64,000 nt of DNA from Strigomonas culicis (taxonomy: Eukaryota; Euglenozoa; Kinetoplastea; Trypanosomatida; Trypanosomatidae): NCBI GenBank assembly GCA_000482145.1, contig AUXH01000023.1, positions 1 through 64,000 on the forward strand, given 5' to 3'. Positions within the stretch are counted from its first letter, which is position 1; each line of letters starts with the position of its first letter. A program made the translations under genes and the position numbers. Shown piece by piece: positions 18,341 through 28,254 of the stretch. The notes below the pieces were generated by a model, which saw only the letters and a program-made list of their open reading frames with translations, searched no databases and was not told the DNA's origin.

Positions 18341-18904
18341 CTAATACCCAGACGCCTGCTCCGCGAGAGCACCTTCCACGCGGGTGATGCCACCGAGCTC
18401 CGGGACTCGCCTCCAGCGCGCCGCCGGAATCACATGCCGCTCGGTCGAGTGTTGCCAGAAGTTAGGGCAGCTGTTGGCGCCCTTGTACGATGCGGGCTTG
18501 AAGTAAGCGGCCGAGTCCGCTGTTTTGTACGAAAAACGTGCTTCCAGCTCGGCCTCCGACATGCACTTGGAGGCGTCCGAGAGGATGGCGTTGTTGATGT
18601 CGCGCTGCTGCTTAATGCGGTGGATCCAAATGGTTCGGCGGCGAATAGACTCCATCAGCTCTCTATTGTGAAAGTTTTGCCGTTTGTTTGGGACCATTTT
18701 GAAAATGCCATTAACTAGCGCAGTGCCTGGAAACTTGTTATCAAATACCTTATCTCGCACATAAAAATTGCGCACCACTTCCTGATGCGCCTTGTGGAGC
18801 TGGATAAGCTCATAGGCACTATTGTAATACGTCGGAATACGATTCGGGCGTACTCCCGCGACCACAGAATGGAAAGACCCGCGCCCTAGAGCCCCGGAAG
18901 ACAT
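18341..18904 (-). CDS. Conserved-looking protein of unknown function
   Basis: A 187-residue basic, mostly helical protein. The central region (about 25-110) is rich in Lys, Arg, His and Asn with repeated charged helices (ELIQLHKAHQEVVRNFYVRDK, MESIRRRTIWIHRIKQQRDIN). The C-terminal third has aromatic loops (SAAYFKPASYKGANSCPNFWQ). No membrane segment or known domain. Such composition is common among kinetoplastid mitoribosomal and flagellar proteins; no function is claimed. The start at 18904 is an ATG. Confidence 0.7.
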   Translation of the reverse strand: MSSGALGRGSFHSVVAGVRPNRIPTYYNSAYELIQLHKAHQEVVRNFYVRDKVFDNKFPGTALVNGIFKMVPNKRQNFHNRELMESIRRRTIWIHRIKQQRDINNAILSDASKCMSEAELEARFSYKTADSAAYFKPASYKGANSCPNFWQHSTERHVIPAARWRRVPELGGITRVEGALAEQASGY

Positions 18905-19306
18905 TTCAACAGTAGTAAAAACGGTTGATGTAGAAGAAAAAACTAATCCCTAGCTGTACGTCGCAAAAGGGGGAAAGGGGAGAATAATAATAAAAAGAGC
19001 AAACAGAGAGAGGGGGGAGAGAAGTAGCATCACTCACACGATCTCCTCATAGCATCGCACACGTTCCGGATCTGCAGTAGGTGCGGCACGGCTTTGCAGT
19101 AATGAGTTGCACGAATTGAGAAGAGAAACAGAAATACACTTGATGTAGGTGTGTCTATTTCACTTATAGCTCTTCTTCTTTTTTTCGTTTATTATGTGTG
19201 GTGCCATTTGAATACCAGGGACTATGTATGCCAAACAATCTATGGAAAAGGTATCAAAAAGAGTAATAAAAGGCTCTATGGTCTTTGGATGGTCTAGGGT
19301 AAAGGA
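18905..19306. other. Spacer downstream of FEN1
   Basis: AT-rich at both ends with a purine-rich stretch on the plus strand at 18965-19020 (minus-sense pyrimidine tract for the 18341 gene). The middle (19020-19110) is GC-balanced without a usable frame. No gene called. Confidence 0.6.
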
Positions 19307-20488
19307 TTACTTTTTCACCGCCTTCTTGTGGCCTCCTGTCCCTTTGCGAAGAGTGCCAGAGAGCTGAACAGTTTTTTCATCCGAGCGGGGCCTCTTGAGG
19401 CCTGCCGCCGCACTGCCAGGTTTGGGCGCCGCCTTCGTCACGGTGAAGAACTGATCCAGTCGCCCCTGTGTTTTTTTCTGCAGTGCAGCGCGAAGACGGG
19501 TGACTCCCTTTGCCACGCGGTCGTGGCTAAACATTTTTTCACGCACCAGAAATTGAATGAGCCCCTCCTCATCGGGCTCGTTGAACTGAATGTCGACACT
19601 CTCTGCCGCGGTGACCTCCGGCTCGATAAAGAACTGGCGTGCTTCCTTGAAGTAAAAGTCTGGAGGCACCGCGTGCTTCGTCTGATCGAGGTGCTCTATG
19701 ATCTCTTCGATGCTTCCATACTTCTTGATCTGCTCCCATGCTTTCTGTGGACCAATACCGGGAATCTTAGGCACGTAGTCACACCCGAGCAAAATGCAGA
19801 GATCAATGAACTGACCCATGGTGAGCTCGGTCTGCTCCAGCACCTCCTTGAGGTGAATCTCTGCTATGGGCCGCTTTTTCGGATCGCTGTAGTTCAAATG
19901 ACGCAGCATGATATTAGAGCCAAACGTGAGCGCATCCATGTCCTCTGTTCCTACAGCCCACGCCTTCCCCTTTTGCACGAGTTCCGCGCACTGCGCCTCC
20001 GCTTCCGACGGGGCCTGGATGACGGGGATACCCATCAACGAAAGCATTTTCTTGCAGTCCTCTATTTGCTCGCGGCTCACGCGAACTGTCCGTTTGCTCA
20101 TTTTCTCCATCAACTCGTCGTCGCCCGCCTCCTTTGCCTTCTCGAACTCCTTCTCTGCCTCGCTCGCCTTCTTTTTGCGCGACTCCAGCTCCCCTTCCTT
20201 TAGCTTGGGTGGCTTTCCATCAAAGACATAAATAGGCTTGATGCCCTCATCGACCATGCGCAGCGTGCGAGTAAAGAGTCCGTTCAAGTGAGAGGTGACT
20301 TCGCCGGCTTCGTTTGTCAACTCAACTCCCTGACCTTCTTGGAAACCCTTCATCGCAATAATGAACTGGTATATGCTCATGGAAGCATCAATGGCTATTC
20401 TTCGCCCAAAGTAGTTCCTCAGCTCTTGCTCCTTAATGGCTGAGGGTGACTTGTCATACAGAAGCTTGGAAAGCCCAAGAATCCCCAT
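19307..20488 (-). CDS. FEN1: Flap endonuclease 1 (FEN-1)
   Basis: A 393-residue structure-specific nuclease, the usual length. It removes 5' flaps during Okazaki-fragment maturation and long-patch base-excision repair in the nucleus. Key residues are present: D34 in IAIDASMS, the Asp of YVFDGKPP, the acidic pair of QAPSEAEAQCA, the Asp pair of GTEDMDAL and the Asp of LLGCDYV. After the catalytic domain a PCNA-binding box is visible (QGRLDQFF, near residue 340). A basic Lys-rich tail follows (KGTGGHKKAVKK), as in other FEN1 proteins. The N-terminus MGILGLSKLL matches the family exactly in position, confirming the start. Confidence 0.98.
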   Translation of the reverse strand: MGILGLSKLLYDKSPSAIKEQELRNYFGRRIAIDASMSIYQFIIAMKGFQEGQGVELTNEAGEVTSHLNGLFTRTLRMVDEGIKPIYVFDGKPPKLKEGELESRKKKASEAEKEFEKAKEAGDDELMEKMSKRTVRVSREQIEDCKKMLSLMGIPVIQAPSEAEAQCAELVQKGKAWAVGTEDMDALTFGSNIMLRHLNYSDPKKRPIAEIHLKEVLEQTELTMGQFIDLCILLGCDYVPKIPGIGPQKAWEQIKKYGSIEEIIEHLDQTKHAVPPDFYFKEARQFFIEPEVTAAESVDIQFNEPDEEGLIQFLVREKMFSHDRVAKGVTRLRAALQKKTQGRLDQFFTVTKAAPKPGSAAAGLKRPRSDEKTVQLSGTLRKGTGGHKKAVKK

Positions 20489-20586
20489 TGTTCTAGAAAC
20501 AACAATAAAAAGTGCAAGAAGGTGTAGTTACCAATACACAGATATATAGGAATGGCGAGAGAAATGATGGTGAGTCAGATTTATTG

Positions 20587-20650
20587 CTGTGTCGATAAAA
20601 AAAGGGGGGAAATGAGAGAGTGGGAGAAAGAGAGAAATCAAAGGAGAGAA
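20587..20650 (-). promoter_or_regulatory. Probable trans-splice acceptor for FEN1
   Basis: In the minus sense this is a long CT/C/T-rich tract ending in CACAG, with the AG at plus positions 20588-20587, about 99 bases before the FEN1 ATG. This is the layout of a spliced-leader acceptor. A closer AG only 4 bases before the ATG is an alternative. Confidence 0.5.
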
Positions 20651-20778
20651 GCAGATTGACTCCAAGCAAGTAGTGCGAACAGCAGAGCAAGCACTGCTAA
20701 GCGCATAATAGCAAACACAATAACACAGGGGCAGTAGAAACAGCCATGATAACAATAATAATAATGCGAAAGGTATGT

Positions 20779-21768
20779 TCACATGCGCAGTGCGAACAGC
20801 ACGGCAGCGAGTACTATGATCGCCGCGCCCAGGTACAGAGCCATGACATTCCCTTCACCCTTGCTAGCTTGTCTGACCTTACTGGCGGAATCTGGCAACG
20901 GCAAGGACGACACGTTTGCGTTGTTCTGAAAGGTCGCAGCGCTCGCAGGAGTGCCAACAAGCTGGCTACGCTCCACGGCCTCCCCCACTGCATCTCCAAT
21001 CCCTTCACTCACGGTGCGCCACTGTTCGTCCGTCAGTGGGACAGCAAACCCACTGCCGAGGCAGCAGAATACAAATCCGGGATACACGTTGGACTGAACC
21101 TGCACACAGGCCGCGCCTCGCTGCTGCGCTGCTCCAGCATACTGCTGCATGTAGCGGAAAACGTCGCAACCTCGCGTGTGTGCAAGACTGAGAACCAGTA
21201 GAGCGGTGCAACGCTTGTTGTTGCCAGTGGGAGCACCGAGTTGCTTGGCACGAACCACTTTTCCGCCAACGCCTATATCGGACAGTGTCCTTTTATCGTT
21301 CAAGTCAACAACAATCTCTTTCGAGTCATCCGCCGCAACGAGGATGGGAAGAGCACATATGTGAGAGAAGAAAGAGCAGTCAAAGTGACAGAATTCTGCG
21401 TTATCCAAAATGTGGGCTGCGATCTCTTTGCTGTCAAAGCGATGAGCGGAAAGGCCTTTTTCCCGTCGCTCCATAGACACAAGCTCCCCGCAACTGCGGT
21501 GATCCCTCAGCAACACAGCTGCTTTTCGGTGGAAGGAGGCATCCCCAAATACACCTAAGACTTGTAGGCTCGTGGGCAAGATCTCCTCAATGATGTCGAC
21601 CTGTTCTGCCAAAACATCTACATCAGCGCACGGGATGGCTTGGAAAACCAAGTACTTGGTATCGGACCGGTGACTTTCATGGTCCTCCCCCCGAACGTAC
21701 TGACCAATAAGAATCTGAACGGACTTGGCACTAGATAGTAAGGATGGGTCTACGTACACAGAAAACAT
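20779..21768 (-). CDS. ODR4-like protein with C-terminal membrane anchor
   Basis: A 329-residue protein that I match to the ODR-4 family. The N-terminal part has the family layout: VQILIGQYVRGED, then KYLVFQAIP and VDIIEEILPTSLQVLGVFGD. Internal strands follow, and the C-terminus has a single hydrophobic segment (about 307-326, ALYLGAAIIVLAAVLFALRM). In animals ODR4 sits in the ER membrane, helps export certain receptors and partners the UFM1 protease UFSP2. In trypanosomatids, which have a UFM1 pathway, a role with that pathway is a plausible inference. The frame is open 46 codons further upstream, but that extension is low-complexity and hydrophobic. The ATG at 21768 (MFSVYVDPS) aligns with the family start and is chosen. 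Confidence 0.72.
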   Translation of the reverse strand: MFSVYVDPSLLSSAKSVQILIGQYVRGEDHESHRSDTKYLVFQAIPCADVDVLAEQVDIIEEILPTSLQVLGVFGDASFHRKAAVLLRDHRSCGELVSMERREKGLSAHRFDSKEIAAHILDNAEFCHFDCSFFSHICALPILVAADDSKEIVVDLNDKRTLSDIGVGGKVVRAKQLGAPTGNNKRCTALLVLSLAHTRGCDVFRYMQQYAGAAQQRGAACVQVQSNVYPGFVFCCLGSGFAVPLTDEQWRTVSEGIGDAVGEAVERSQLVGTPASAATFQNNANVSSLPLPDSASKVRQASKGEGNVMALYLGAAIIVLAAVLFALRM

Positions 21769-22744
21769 GCCTTTTTTTTGTTTGTTCGATGTTGTCCTTC
21801 TTACATGAACCACTAAACACACTGATATGAAAAGTGAAATAAAAGAAGCAAACAAAAGAAAGAGACAAGGAGAATAAGAAAAAGGAAAAGGTAACAAGAT
21901 TTGCAAATAAGATTCTTTGCACTTTTGTACGTTATCTGGTTCTCAATATGAATCGTGTTGATCTAGCAAGAATGGTTAAGGAAATGTATAATGAGCCAGC
22001 GAAGCGTATGAAAATATAACATACAAGCACACACACACACCACATACATACACACATGCACAGACACAAACACACAAACACACAAACACACAGAACTATA
22101 TGCATATGTATATAGAAACGACCATCTGAGTGCGTAGAGTGTGTATCAGATACCTCAAAAAAGAAAAAAGAAATGTTTGAGAAAGATATATTTTTGATGT
22201 TACATTTTCTTCTTATTGCTTTTTGCTTTTTTTTTTTCTGAGCCATAAGCCTCGTTTTTTACTATGATATTTGTGAAACCGCCACTCTGAGGCCGTTGCG
22301 GTCAAAGGAAAGAATGGGGAAAAAAAAGGAAAAAGGAGTGAGACCAAAAACAAAAAAGCACGAAAAAGAGAAAACAAAAGATACCAAAATGAATAACAAT
22401 AAGAAAAAGAACGAAAAAAAAGTAATAATAATAAGTGGTTTTGCGGCTGTCAAAACCACACCTTTCCCTTTTTTTTTGCCAATCGCCTCTTTTTCCTTTT
22501 TATTATTGTTATTGTTTGTTTTTTGTAGTTGCTGCTTTTTTTTTTTCATTTTTGTTGTTGTTGTTTTGCGTGCTTTTTTGTTTGTGTTATTCTTGTTTGC
22601 TCTTGGTCTTTCTTGACGTATTTGTGTTTACTTTATACATATGTATATATTGAAAGACAAATATGTAACTGCAACAAATTTACAAATACAAGCTCACTTA
22701 ATAGAGCTCAGTATACATACATTAAAACTAGACGCATTTGGCTT
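21769..22744. other. Long low-complexity spacer
   Basis: 976 bases of AT-rich low-complexity sequence: CA repeats at 22027-22092, A-rich runs at 22300-22440 and T-rich runs at 22450-22620. Open frames here are Lys-rich or Phe-rich artefacts of those runs. No gene or RNA is recognised. Confidence 0.7.
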
Positions 22745-25669
22745 TCAATTCCTGGAGGTCAATGGGTACGCATTGCGCTTGCCAGGACCAGCCATACTCG
22801 AGGGAAGGGTGGTTCCTCCTGTTGTTCGGATGGGAACCGGGGTCTTGGCCTTGGCCGCCGCCGCGGAGGGAGGTGGTGTGACCAACCTGCCGATCGCGCT
22901 TGGCAGTTTCGTTGCGGGACCGCTGGCGTTGGGCACGCTCTGCGCATGCCCTCGCGGCGGGATCGCGCTCGTCTCGGCCGCGTCGTTGGGGAGGGTGCCC
23001 TCCGCGGGAGGCATGATCACCACGTTGTTGCCCGAGCGGGGCCGCGGGGCCGCGTTGGTAGGTCGGTTGGAGCCCGAGTCAATGCGTGGTAGTCGGCTCT
23101 GTGAGGACAGAAACAGACGGTCTTCCAAACTGTCCACATTGGACTCCTTGATCTCGCCTGTCTCCTCGTTGGGGAGAGCTGATATACTCAGCTCGTGGCT
23201 CACATGCTTTCGGTCGCGACGTGAAGCACGGCGCTTGGAGCGCCGCGCGGGGGAAGTCTCCAGAGTAGCAGTCGTGGACTCGCTAGCGCCGTCCGCTGAT
23301 GGCGACTGCGGTACCGGCAACACCGTTACCCCCACCCCGTGCGTGCTGCTTGTCGCACCCGCCTTTGTGGATGTGCGCGTGGGGACAGCTTTTGCTACCC
23401 AAGGCCGTTCGGAGGCGGAGGTCCGTGCATCGTCCTTATTCTCTCGGTGCTCCAGGTCGGTCTTGGTCTCCACAATCTCGCCAGCAGTCACTTCGTCTAG
23501 TTGAGAAATACTAATCTCGCGGCTTCGCCCTATGCCTCCTTTCTTGCGACTCCTTCGCTTGTGAACTAAGGCTGGCTCTCTGGCCCCATCGGGGTTGAGT
23601 GGCGTGTCTTCCTTGGCGATATCCTTAGGTGCATCGCCCTTCACGGCAACGGCGTCCGCGCTATCATGGGCGTCGTCGGTCATCCTCCGACACCAGCTAG
23701 CCCTCTTTGCTGCAGGCTTAGCGGGGGCCTCGGCCCCCATTCGGATCGGCACGGTGCGCGCCGGCATGGAGCGCTCACGAGTTGCTCCCAGCTGACTAGC
23801 AGGAGAGGAAGATGACTCCGCATTGTTGCTAAACGACCCATTTTGACTCGAGGAGTGGAGCCCCGTAAATACGCCACCCTCTAGCTCATGATTATCATCG
23901 CGAATCTCGCCTGCAGCCTCCACTACGATATCCGAAAAACTGCAGCTTCGGCCGCAGTTCCGCTTGCCACCAGTGCGCTTTCCACGCTTGCTCGCAGAGG
24001 GTCGCTTCTCAGTCGTCACAGCGGTATCTTCTTTCTCTTCGACCAGCTCGATCACCTCATCCTCCAGTAGCTCTGTGAAGGATACGCTGCGGCCTGCGTG
24101 TCTGCCGCTTTTTCGGCGCTCCTGTTGCCTCCTCTTTCTCAGCTGAAGCTGTCGTTGAGCTGCCGCTGTAGGGCCCCCCCTATCGCTGTTGGAGGTGGCC
24201 TGCACGCTTTCCGCTTCTCCAAAGAACGGCTGCGTGGGCTGCCCTGAAGCTGTCACCAGCTCCGCGTCCCCTTCGACAATTTCACTGTCCGCTGTTGGAC
24301 AAAGCACTTCAGAGAAAGTCATACTCCGGTTGGTACGCGCCTTTTTCTCGGAGCGGCGAGGCTTTTTAGCCTCCTCAAACATGCATCCCTCCTTGGGCTT
24401 CACGGAAGCGGTCTGTGCCACAAGAGCAGTGCCGTCCATTCGACACACCAGGCTGCTGGAGGCAGACAAGCGGCCTTCTCTTGCCTTTCGCTTCTTCTTG
24501 GGCGACACCGGAGCAAGAATGCTATCCTTCTGTCTCCCCACTTCGCAAGACGGCGCGCAAATCTCAGCTATGCTGTCCGTCATCTTTGGCTGAGTGGAGT
24601 TGCCGTTTGTAGCCGTTGCATTGCCCTCTTTGCGGCCTGCACGGAGCGTCCTTTGCGCACACTTCTGTGAAACAGGTTTCATTGGCTGCATGCCCTGTTC
24701 AACGGTACCGCCCTCGTGAACGCTTTTCTTGGGAGCTGCGCCTGCCTTTAAGGTGATGTTTCGCACAGCTGCCACTTTCGCTACGATGGCCTTTTCGGCA
24801 GGAAGGCCCATCAGTGCCTCCTTTACTTGCTTGTCCGCTGCGCGTGTGCTGGAGTTTCGGATGGCAGTCGACTTGACGCTCTGTACGGAGTGCGCCTTAG
24901 CCTCCAAGTACTCATAAATTTTCTTCAAAGGGGCGAGCTCCTTTTGAAAATTCTCATCCTCCCAGTTAACGCACTGAAATGCCTCCAAGGGAACGTTTTC
25001 CAGCGGATCTGTTCGCAGGCGCCGAACCAGATTCATGATCAGGTTTGCATTCAAAGGAGATTCGCCATCCGCATCGGAAAAAACTTCGCTTTCACACATT
25101 TCCACCTGTGGACCATCTTGCGGCACAAGTGCCGCATTCCTCGGTCGCTTCTTCATCTCCAAAGAGATGGGCAACGGTTTGCCCGATGATGGGAAGTCCG
25201 ACTCGTTCATGCTCCTTAGGGATATGGAAGCTTCAGCCAAATCAACGTCAACTTTCCCAAAGTGACGACGTGCACCATTATTTTGGGTTTGTGCCAGAAG
25301 TGGTTCCTCATCGTCATCAGAGCTTCTCTGCGCTTTCCCGGTAACCGTTATCGACGACAGTCTTTCCATGGTAGCGCATCCACATCGTCTGCTAGGACTT
25401 CTCTTGACCACTTCAAAGGCCAAAGGCCGATACTCTTCGCTATTATCAGAAAAAACGGAAGAACCACTCTCATCCGAGTAGTCATCGGAATCGTCGTCAT
25501 CGTCCTCAATCATGTGCTTGTATTTATTCGTAATCGGATACGCGGCATTGCTGTCTTTTTCAGACGGGAATCTCTCCGCACGCTCAATTGCAGCCGTTCT
25601 CCGCTTTCCCTGTTGTGAGTTTGCATTCACGGGTACATGTTTCTTTGCGACCGCAGCAGTGTTCGACAT
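22745..25669 (-). CDS. Large basic protein with five copies of a basic-RSxSFS-GEIxE motif; unknown function
   Basis: A 974-residue, mostly disordered protein with no enzyme domain. An acidic patch (EDDDDDSDD, 55-63) lies near the N-terminus and a possible folded segment at about 205-300. The C-terminal half has five imperfect repeats at 442-466, 523-543, 570-590, 713-734 and 821-842. Each consists of a Lys/Arg cluster, a Ser-rich core such as RSMTFSEV, RSVSFTEL, RSCSFSDI, REISISQL or HELSISAL, and an acidic-hydrophobic end such as SEIVEGD, VIELVEE, GEIRDD, GEIVET or GEIKES. The basic clusters look like nuclear localisation signals. The Ser cores could be kinase sites, and the acidic-hydrophobic ends resemble SUMO-interacting motifs. 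A nuclear scaffold role is inferred. The C-terminus (850-974) is Pro/Ala/Ser-rich. Confidence 0.85.
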   Translation of the reverse strand: MSNTAAVAKKHVPVNANSQQGKRRTAAIERAERFPSEKDSNAAYPITNKYKHMIEDDDDDSDDYSDESGSSVFSDNSEEYRPLAFEVVKRSPSRRCGCATMERLSSITVTGKAQRSSDDDEEPLLAQTQNNGARRHFGKVDVDLAEASISLRSMNESDFPSSGKPLPISLEMKKRPRNAALVPQDGPQVEMCESEVFSDADGESPLNANLIMNLVRRLRTDPLENVPLEAFQCVNWEDENFQKELAPLKKIYEYLEAKAHSVQSVKSTAIRNSSTRAADKQVKEALMGLPAEKAIVAKVAAVRNITLKAGAAPKKSVHEGGTVEQGMQPMKPVSQKCAQRTLRAGRKEGNATATNGNSTQPKMTDSIAEICAPSCEVGRQKDSILAPVSPKKKRKAREGRLSASSSLVCRMDGTALVAQTASVKPKEGCMFEEAKKPRRSEKKARTNRSMTFSEVLCPTADSEIVEGDAELVTASGQPTQPFFGEAESVQATSNSDRGGPTAAAQRQLQLRKRRQQERRKSGRHAGRSVSFTELLEDEVIELVEEKEDTAVTTEKRPSASKRGKRTGGKRNCGRSCSFSDIVVEAAGEIRDDNHELEGGVFTGLHSSSQNGSFSNNAESSSSPASQLGATRERSMPARTVPIRMGAEAPAKPAAKRASWCRRMTDDAHDSADAVAVKGDAPKDIAKEDTPLNPDGAREPALVHKRRSRKKGGIGRSREISISQLDEVTAGEIVETKTDLEHRENKDDARTSASERPWVAKAVPTRTSTKAGATSSTHGVGVTVLPVPQSPSADGASESTTATLETSPARRSKRRASRRDRKHVSHELSISALPNEETGEIKESNVDSLEDRLFLSSQSRLPRIDSGSNRPTNAAPRPRSGNNVVIMPPAEGTLPNDAAETSAIPPRGHAQSVPNASGPATKLPSAIGRLVTPPPSAAAAKAKTPVPIRTTGGTTLPSSMAGPGKRNAYPLTSRN

Positions 25670-27263
25670 GCTGAAGCTCAGAAAGAGACTATGTTAATGA
25701 AAAATACAAAAGAGTAAAGGAGTACAAGAAAGAAGTGGTAGAAGTAGCCTTGATGAGGTCCGTCAAATTGCGTGGAGTAGTGAAAATCAACAACAAAAAA
25801 AAGTGAGAAAACAAGAAAAAAAGCTTCTGTCAAGGAAACAAACAAACAAAAAAAAAAAGAATCAAGTATTGTAACAGAAAAAAGAAAAAAATAGTAACAA
25901 AAAGCAAACGCGTGTAGATGTACAATAGAAGAAAAAAAAACTTGTTATCAAAATGAGTGTTTAAAAGGTAAAAGAGAGGAAAGAGGAAGGGGTAGAAAAA
26001 TGAACAAAAGACTACAAGAAAAACTGCAAACTCAATTTTAGTACATTGGAAAATGGAGTATCCGATACAACTATGCGTCTTTGCGAAAGACAGTGGAGTA
26101 ATAAACGAGAAAAAAAAACAGAAAACAGCAGGATAATAAGAAAATGAAAAGGAAAACTCGAGTGCAATACTCCAAAATAACTCTTCTCCTTATCTGTATC
26201 ATAAAACCTAAAGATCAAGGCCACACATTAACCTGCATACAGGGAAATAAGAAATGCATTCCCTATAGATTAACCAAAAAAATACGTTAAACCAATGTAT
26301 ACATTGCATCGAGAAAGGAAATAATGCCACGAAGCTGTTACTTAGCTTTATCCTCTGAGGTATAAGACAAAACAGAATGTGTTTCCTTTTGCTGCATATA
26401 TGCCTCCGTGTGCACGTGTATTTGAAGGTGTACGATAAAGCTGTTAATTTTTCTATGTGTGTTCTATGCTAGTGCTGAGGGGTAAACAAAGGTTGACACT
26501 CCATTTGAGGAAATCTAGAGAGAAAAAATTGTCCAAATGAAAAGAGAACAAGAAGAAGTAGGGGGAAAAAAGGTTCATGCACCAACTAAACTGGAATGCA
26601 AATGCGGCAGAGACAAATATCACAGAATCAAGCGCTAAGAGTGAAAAGGAGGGGGAAAAAAAAGACGCGCACAAGAGGGAGGTAAGGTTAATAATAAGTG
26701 TTACTGAAACCAAGTAATAGTGACGCTAGAGCAACCTTGTAGGGTAAAAACAAAGTAAGCTATGGGCAACGATGCCTTTTATCATTATGTGCCGTTCACT
26801 GCTCTCATTAGTATTATTTTCTGTATTATTTCTTAATTCCTTTACAAGCCTTCACATAAAAATTGAAACAGAAAAGAGAATACTCGGCACCATTCTGCAA
26901 AATGCTAGCTACTTCTAGAACCCTACTTTGCATAACACTTTAGTTTTTTTTTTTAAGGGAAAGGAAAAATGTAATCCTAAGTAGTACTAATTGTTAAAGT
27001 ATGTTTTTAGTTTTGTTTTGTTTTGTATTGCATCCTATTCTCTTTTTTTTATTATTATGTGCATAATACTTTTTTTTCCCACTTAACTTGCTGCTTTATT
27101 ATGATTATCATTATCATATCCTTTAGCTTGCGAAATAAAAACAATAAAAATACGTACAACAAGAAACCCGTCAGATAAAGCGACACGTACGTATAGTTTT
27201 TTTTCCTGTTTTTACAGATTCCATAACAGATAAAAACTGAATGACAATCAGCCACGCATGAGT
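25670..27263. other. Long intergenic region, no gene seen
   Basis: 1594 bases of AT-rich sequence between the ACP gene and the repeat-protein gene, the longest spacer inside the minus-strand unit. Segments 26040-26110 and 26330-26480 are somewhat less AT-rich, but no frame, tRNA or C/D-box snoRNA arrangement was recognised. It probably holds the long 3' UTR of the ACP mRNA and the 5' region of the 22745 gene. Confidence 0.6.
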
Positions 27264-27716
27264 TTACTTAGCCATGGGGTTCTGGGCAATGTATTCAACG
27301 GCATCGGGGATAGACTGGATCTTCTCAGCGTCGTGATCAGGAATGTCTAGAATAAACTCCTGTTCAATAGCGAAAACAACTTCCACAACATCCAAAGAGT
27401 TGAGACCCAAATCGTTGACAAAGTGAGACTCGGGTGTCACCTTGGAAGCGTCCACTTTTTCAAAGTTCTTAACAACCTCAAGAACACGAGTCAGCACGTC
27501 GTTCCTGTCGAGCAAGTAGTGACCACTACGAGCGGCAGGCTCCTCATCGTGACCGCCACCAGAATAAAAACGAGAGAAGGAAGCGCTCACAGGGAGGCTG
27601 ACCATAGGCTTGGCAGAAACAGTGTTCATCGCCAAGCGAGCGGCAGGGAGAGACACGAAAAGTCCTCCAACGGTGATGCGCCGAACAATGGAACGAGCTA
27701 CAAGGGTGCGCTGCAT
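27264..27716 (-). CDS. ACP: Mitochondrial acyl carrier protein
   Basis: A 150-residue acyl carrier protein for type II mitochondrial fatty acid synthesis. It also serves, by family knowledge, as a structural partner of LYR proteins in respiratory and iron-sulfur assembly. Residues 1-50 are Arg/Ser/Val-rich without acidic residues and form a mitochondrial presequence. The carrier domain (about 68-148) contains the phosphopantetheine attachment motif GLNSLDVVE with Ser107. It continues with FAIEQEF and IPDHDAEKIQSIPDAVEYI, the conserved helix-3 region. Asn replaces the more common Asp before the serine (NSL instead of DSL). It is the first gene of the minus-strand unit, directly beside the strand-switch region, so it should be the promoter-proximal gene. 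Confidence 0.97.
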   Translation of the reverse strand: MQRTLVARSIVRRITVGGLFVSLPAARLAMNTVSAKPMVSLPVSASFSRFYSGGGHDEEPAARSGHYLLDRNDVLTRVLEVVKNFEKVDASKVTPESHFVNDLGLNSLDVVEVVFAIEQEFILDIPDHDAEKIQSIPDAVEYIAQNPMAK

Positions 27717-27868
27717 TTCTCGGTGTTGCGGGATCGTATGCTAGCCAGCAAGAAATATATATATTATTATATCGAAAAGCTTGAAAACTAGTGAAAAGCA
27801 GTGGAATTCCAGAGAAGAGAGGCAAAGAAAACGAGAACACAGTAAAAAAAAAAACACAACAGTTTTTT

Positions 27869-27890
27869 GTATATATATATATATATATAT
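27869..27890. repeat. (TA)n repeat
   Basis: A clean TA dinucleotide run in the strand-switch region, just upstream of the ACP gene. Non-coding. Confidence 0.9.
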
Positions 27891-28178
27891 TCTACAGTGT
27901 AGAGAAACGGCGAAAAGTGTAAATGAAAGTGAAGTGAGACGGAGTGAATACACCAACATGAAAAAAAAAATAGTGTGAACATAATAGACGCAGTTGGTTT
28001 AGTCAACTTTTTTTAAAAAATATTTACCAACACATTGCTTTGCTGCATTATTTGTTTCGATACAACAAAATACATATCAACGAAAGTGATTGGAAATGAC
28101 ATGTGGTTTCTTCCTAAAAAAGAAAAAGTATAACATATTGAATTGACATAGGTATCTGGAAAAAAAATGATGTGTTTG

Positions 28179-28181
<3 letters not shown>

Positions 28182-28215
<34 letters not shown>

Positions 28216-28218
28216 ACA
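28182..28218. repeat. (CA)n repeat
   Basis: A CA repeat, interrupted once near 28211, immediately left of the GC-rich island. On the minus strand, the direction of the ACP transcript, it reads as TG. Confidence 0.9.
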
Positions 28219-28254
28219 AATCAGAAAAAGTCTATATATAACACATAGAGAAGA

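Noticed and set aside
22296..22653. Overlapping Lys-rich and Phe-rich short frames in the long spacer after the repeat-protein gene
   Set aside because: They translate A-rich and T-rich low-complexity runs and have no sequence of protein character.
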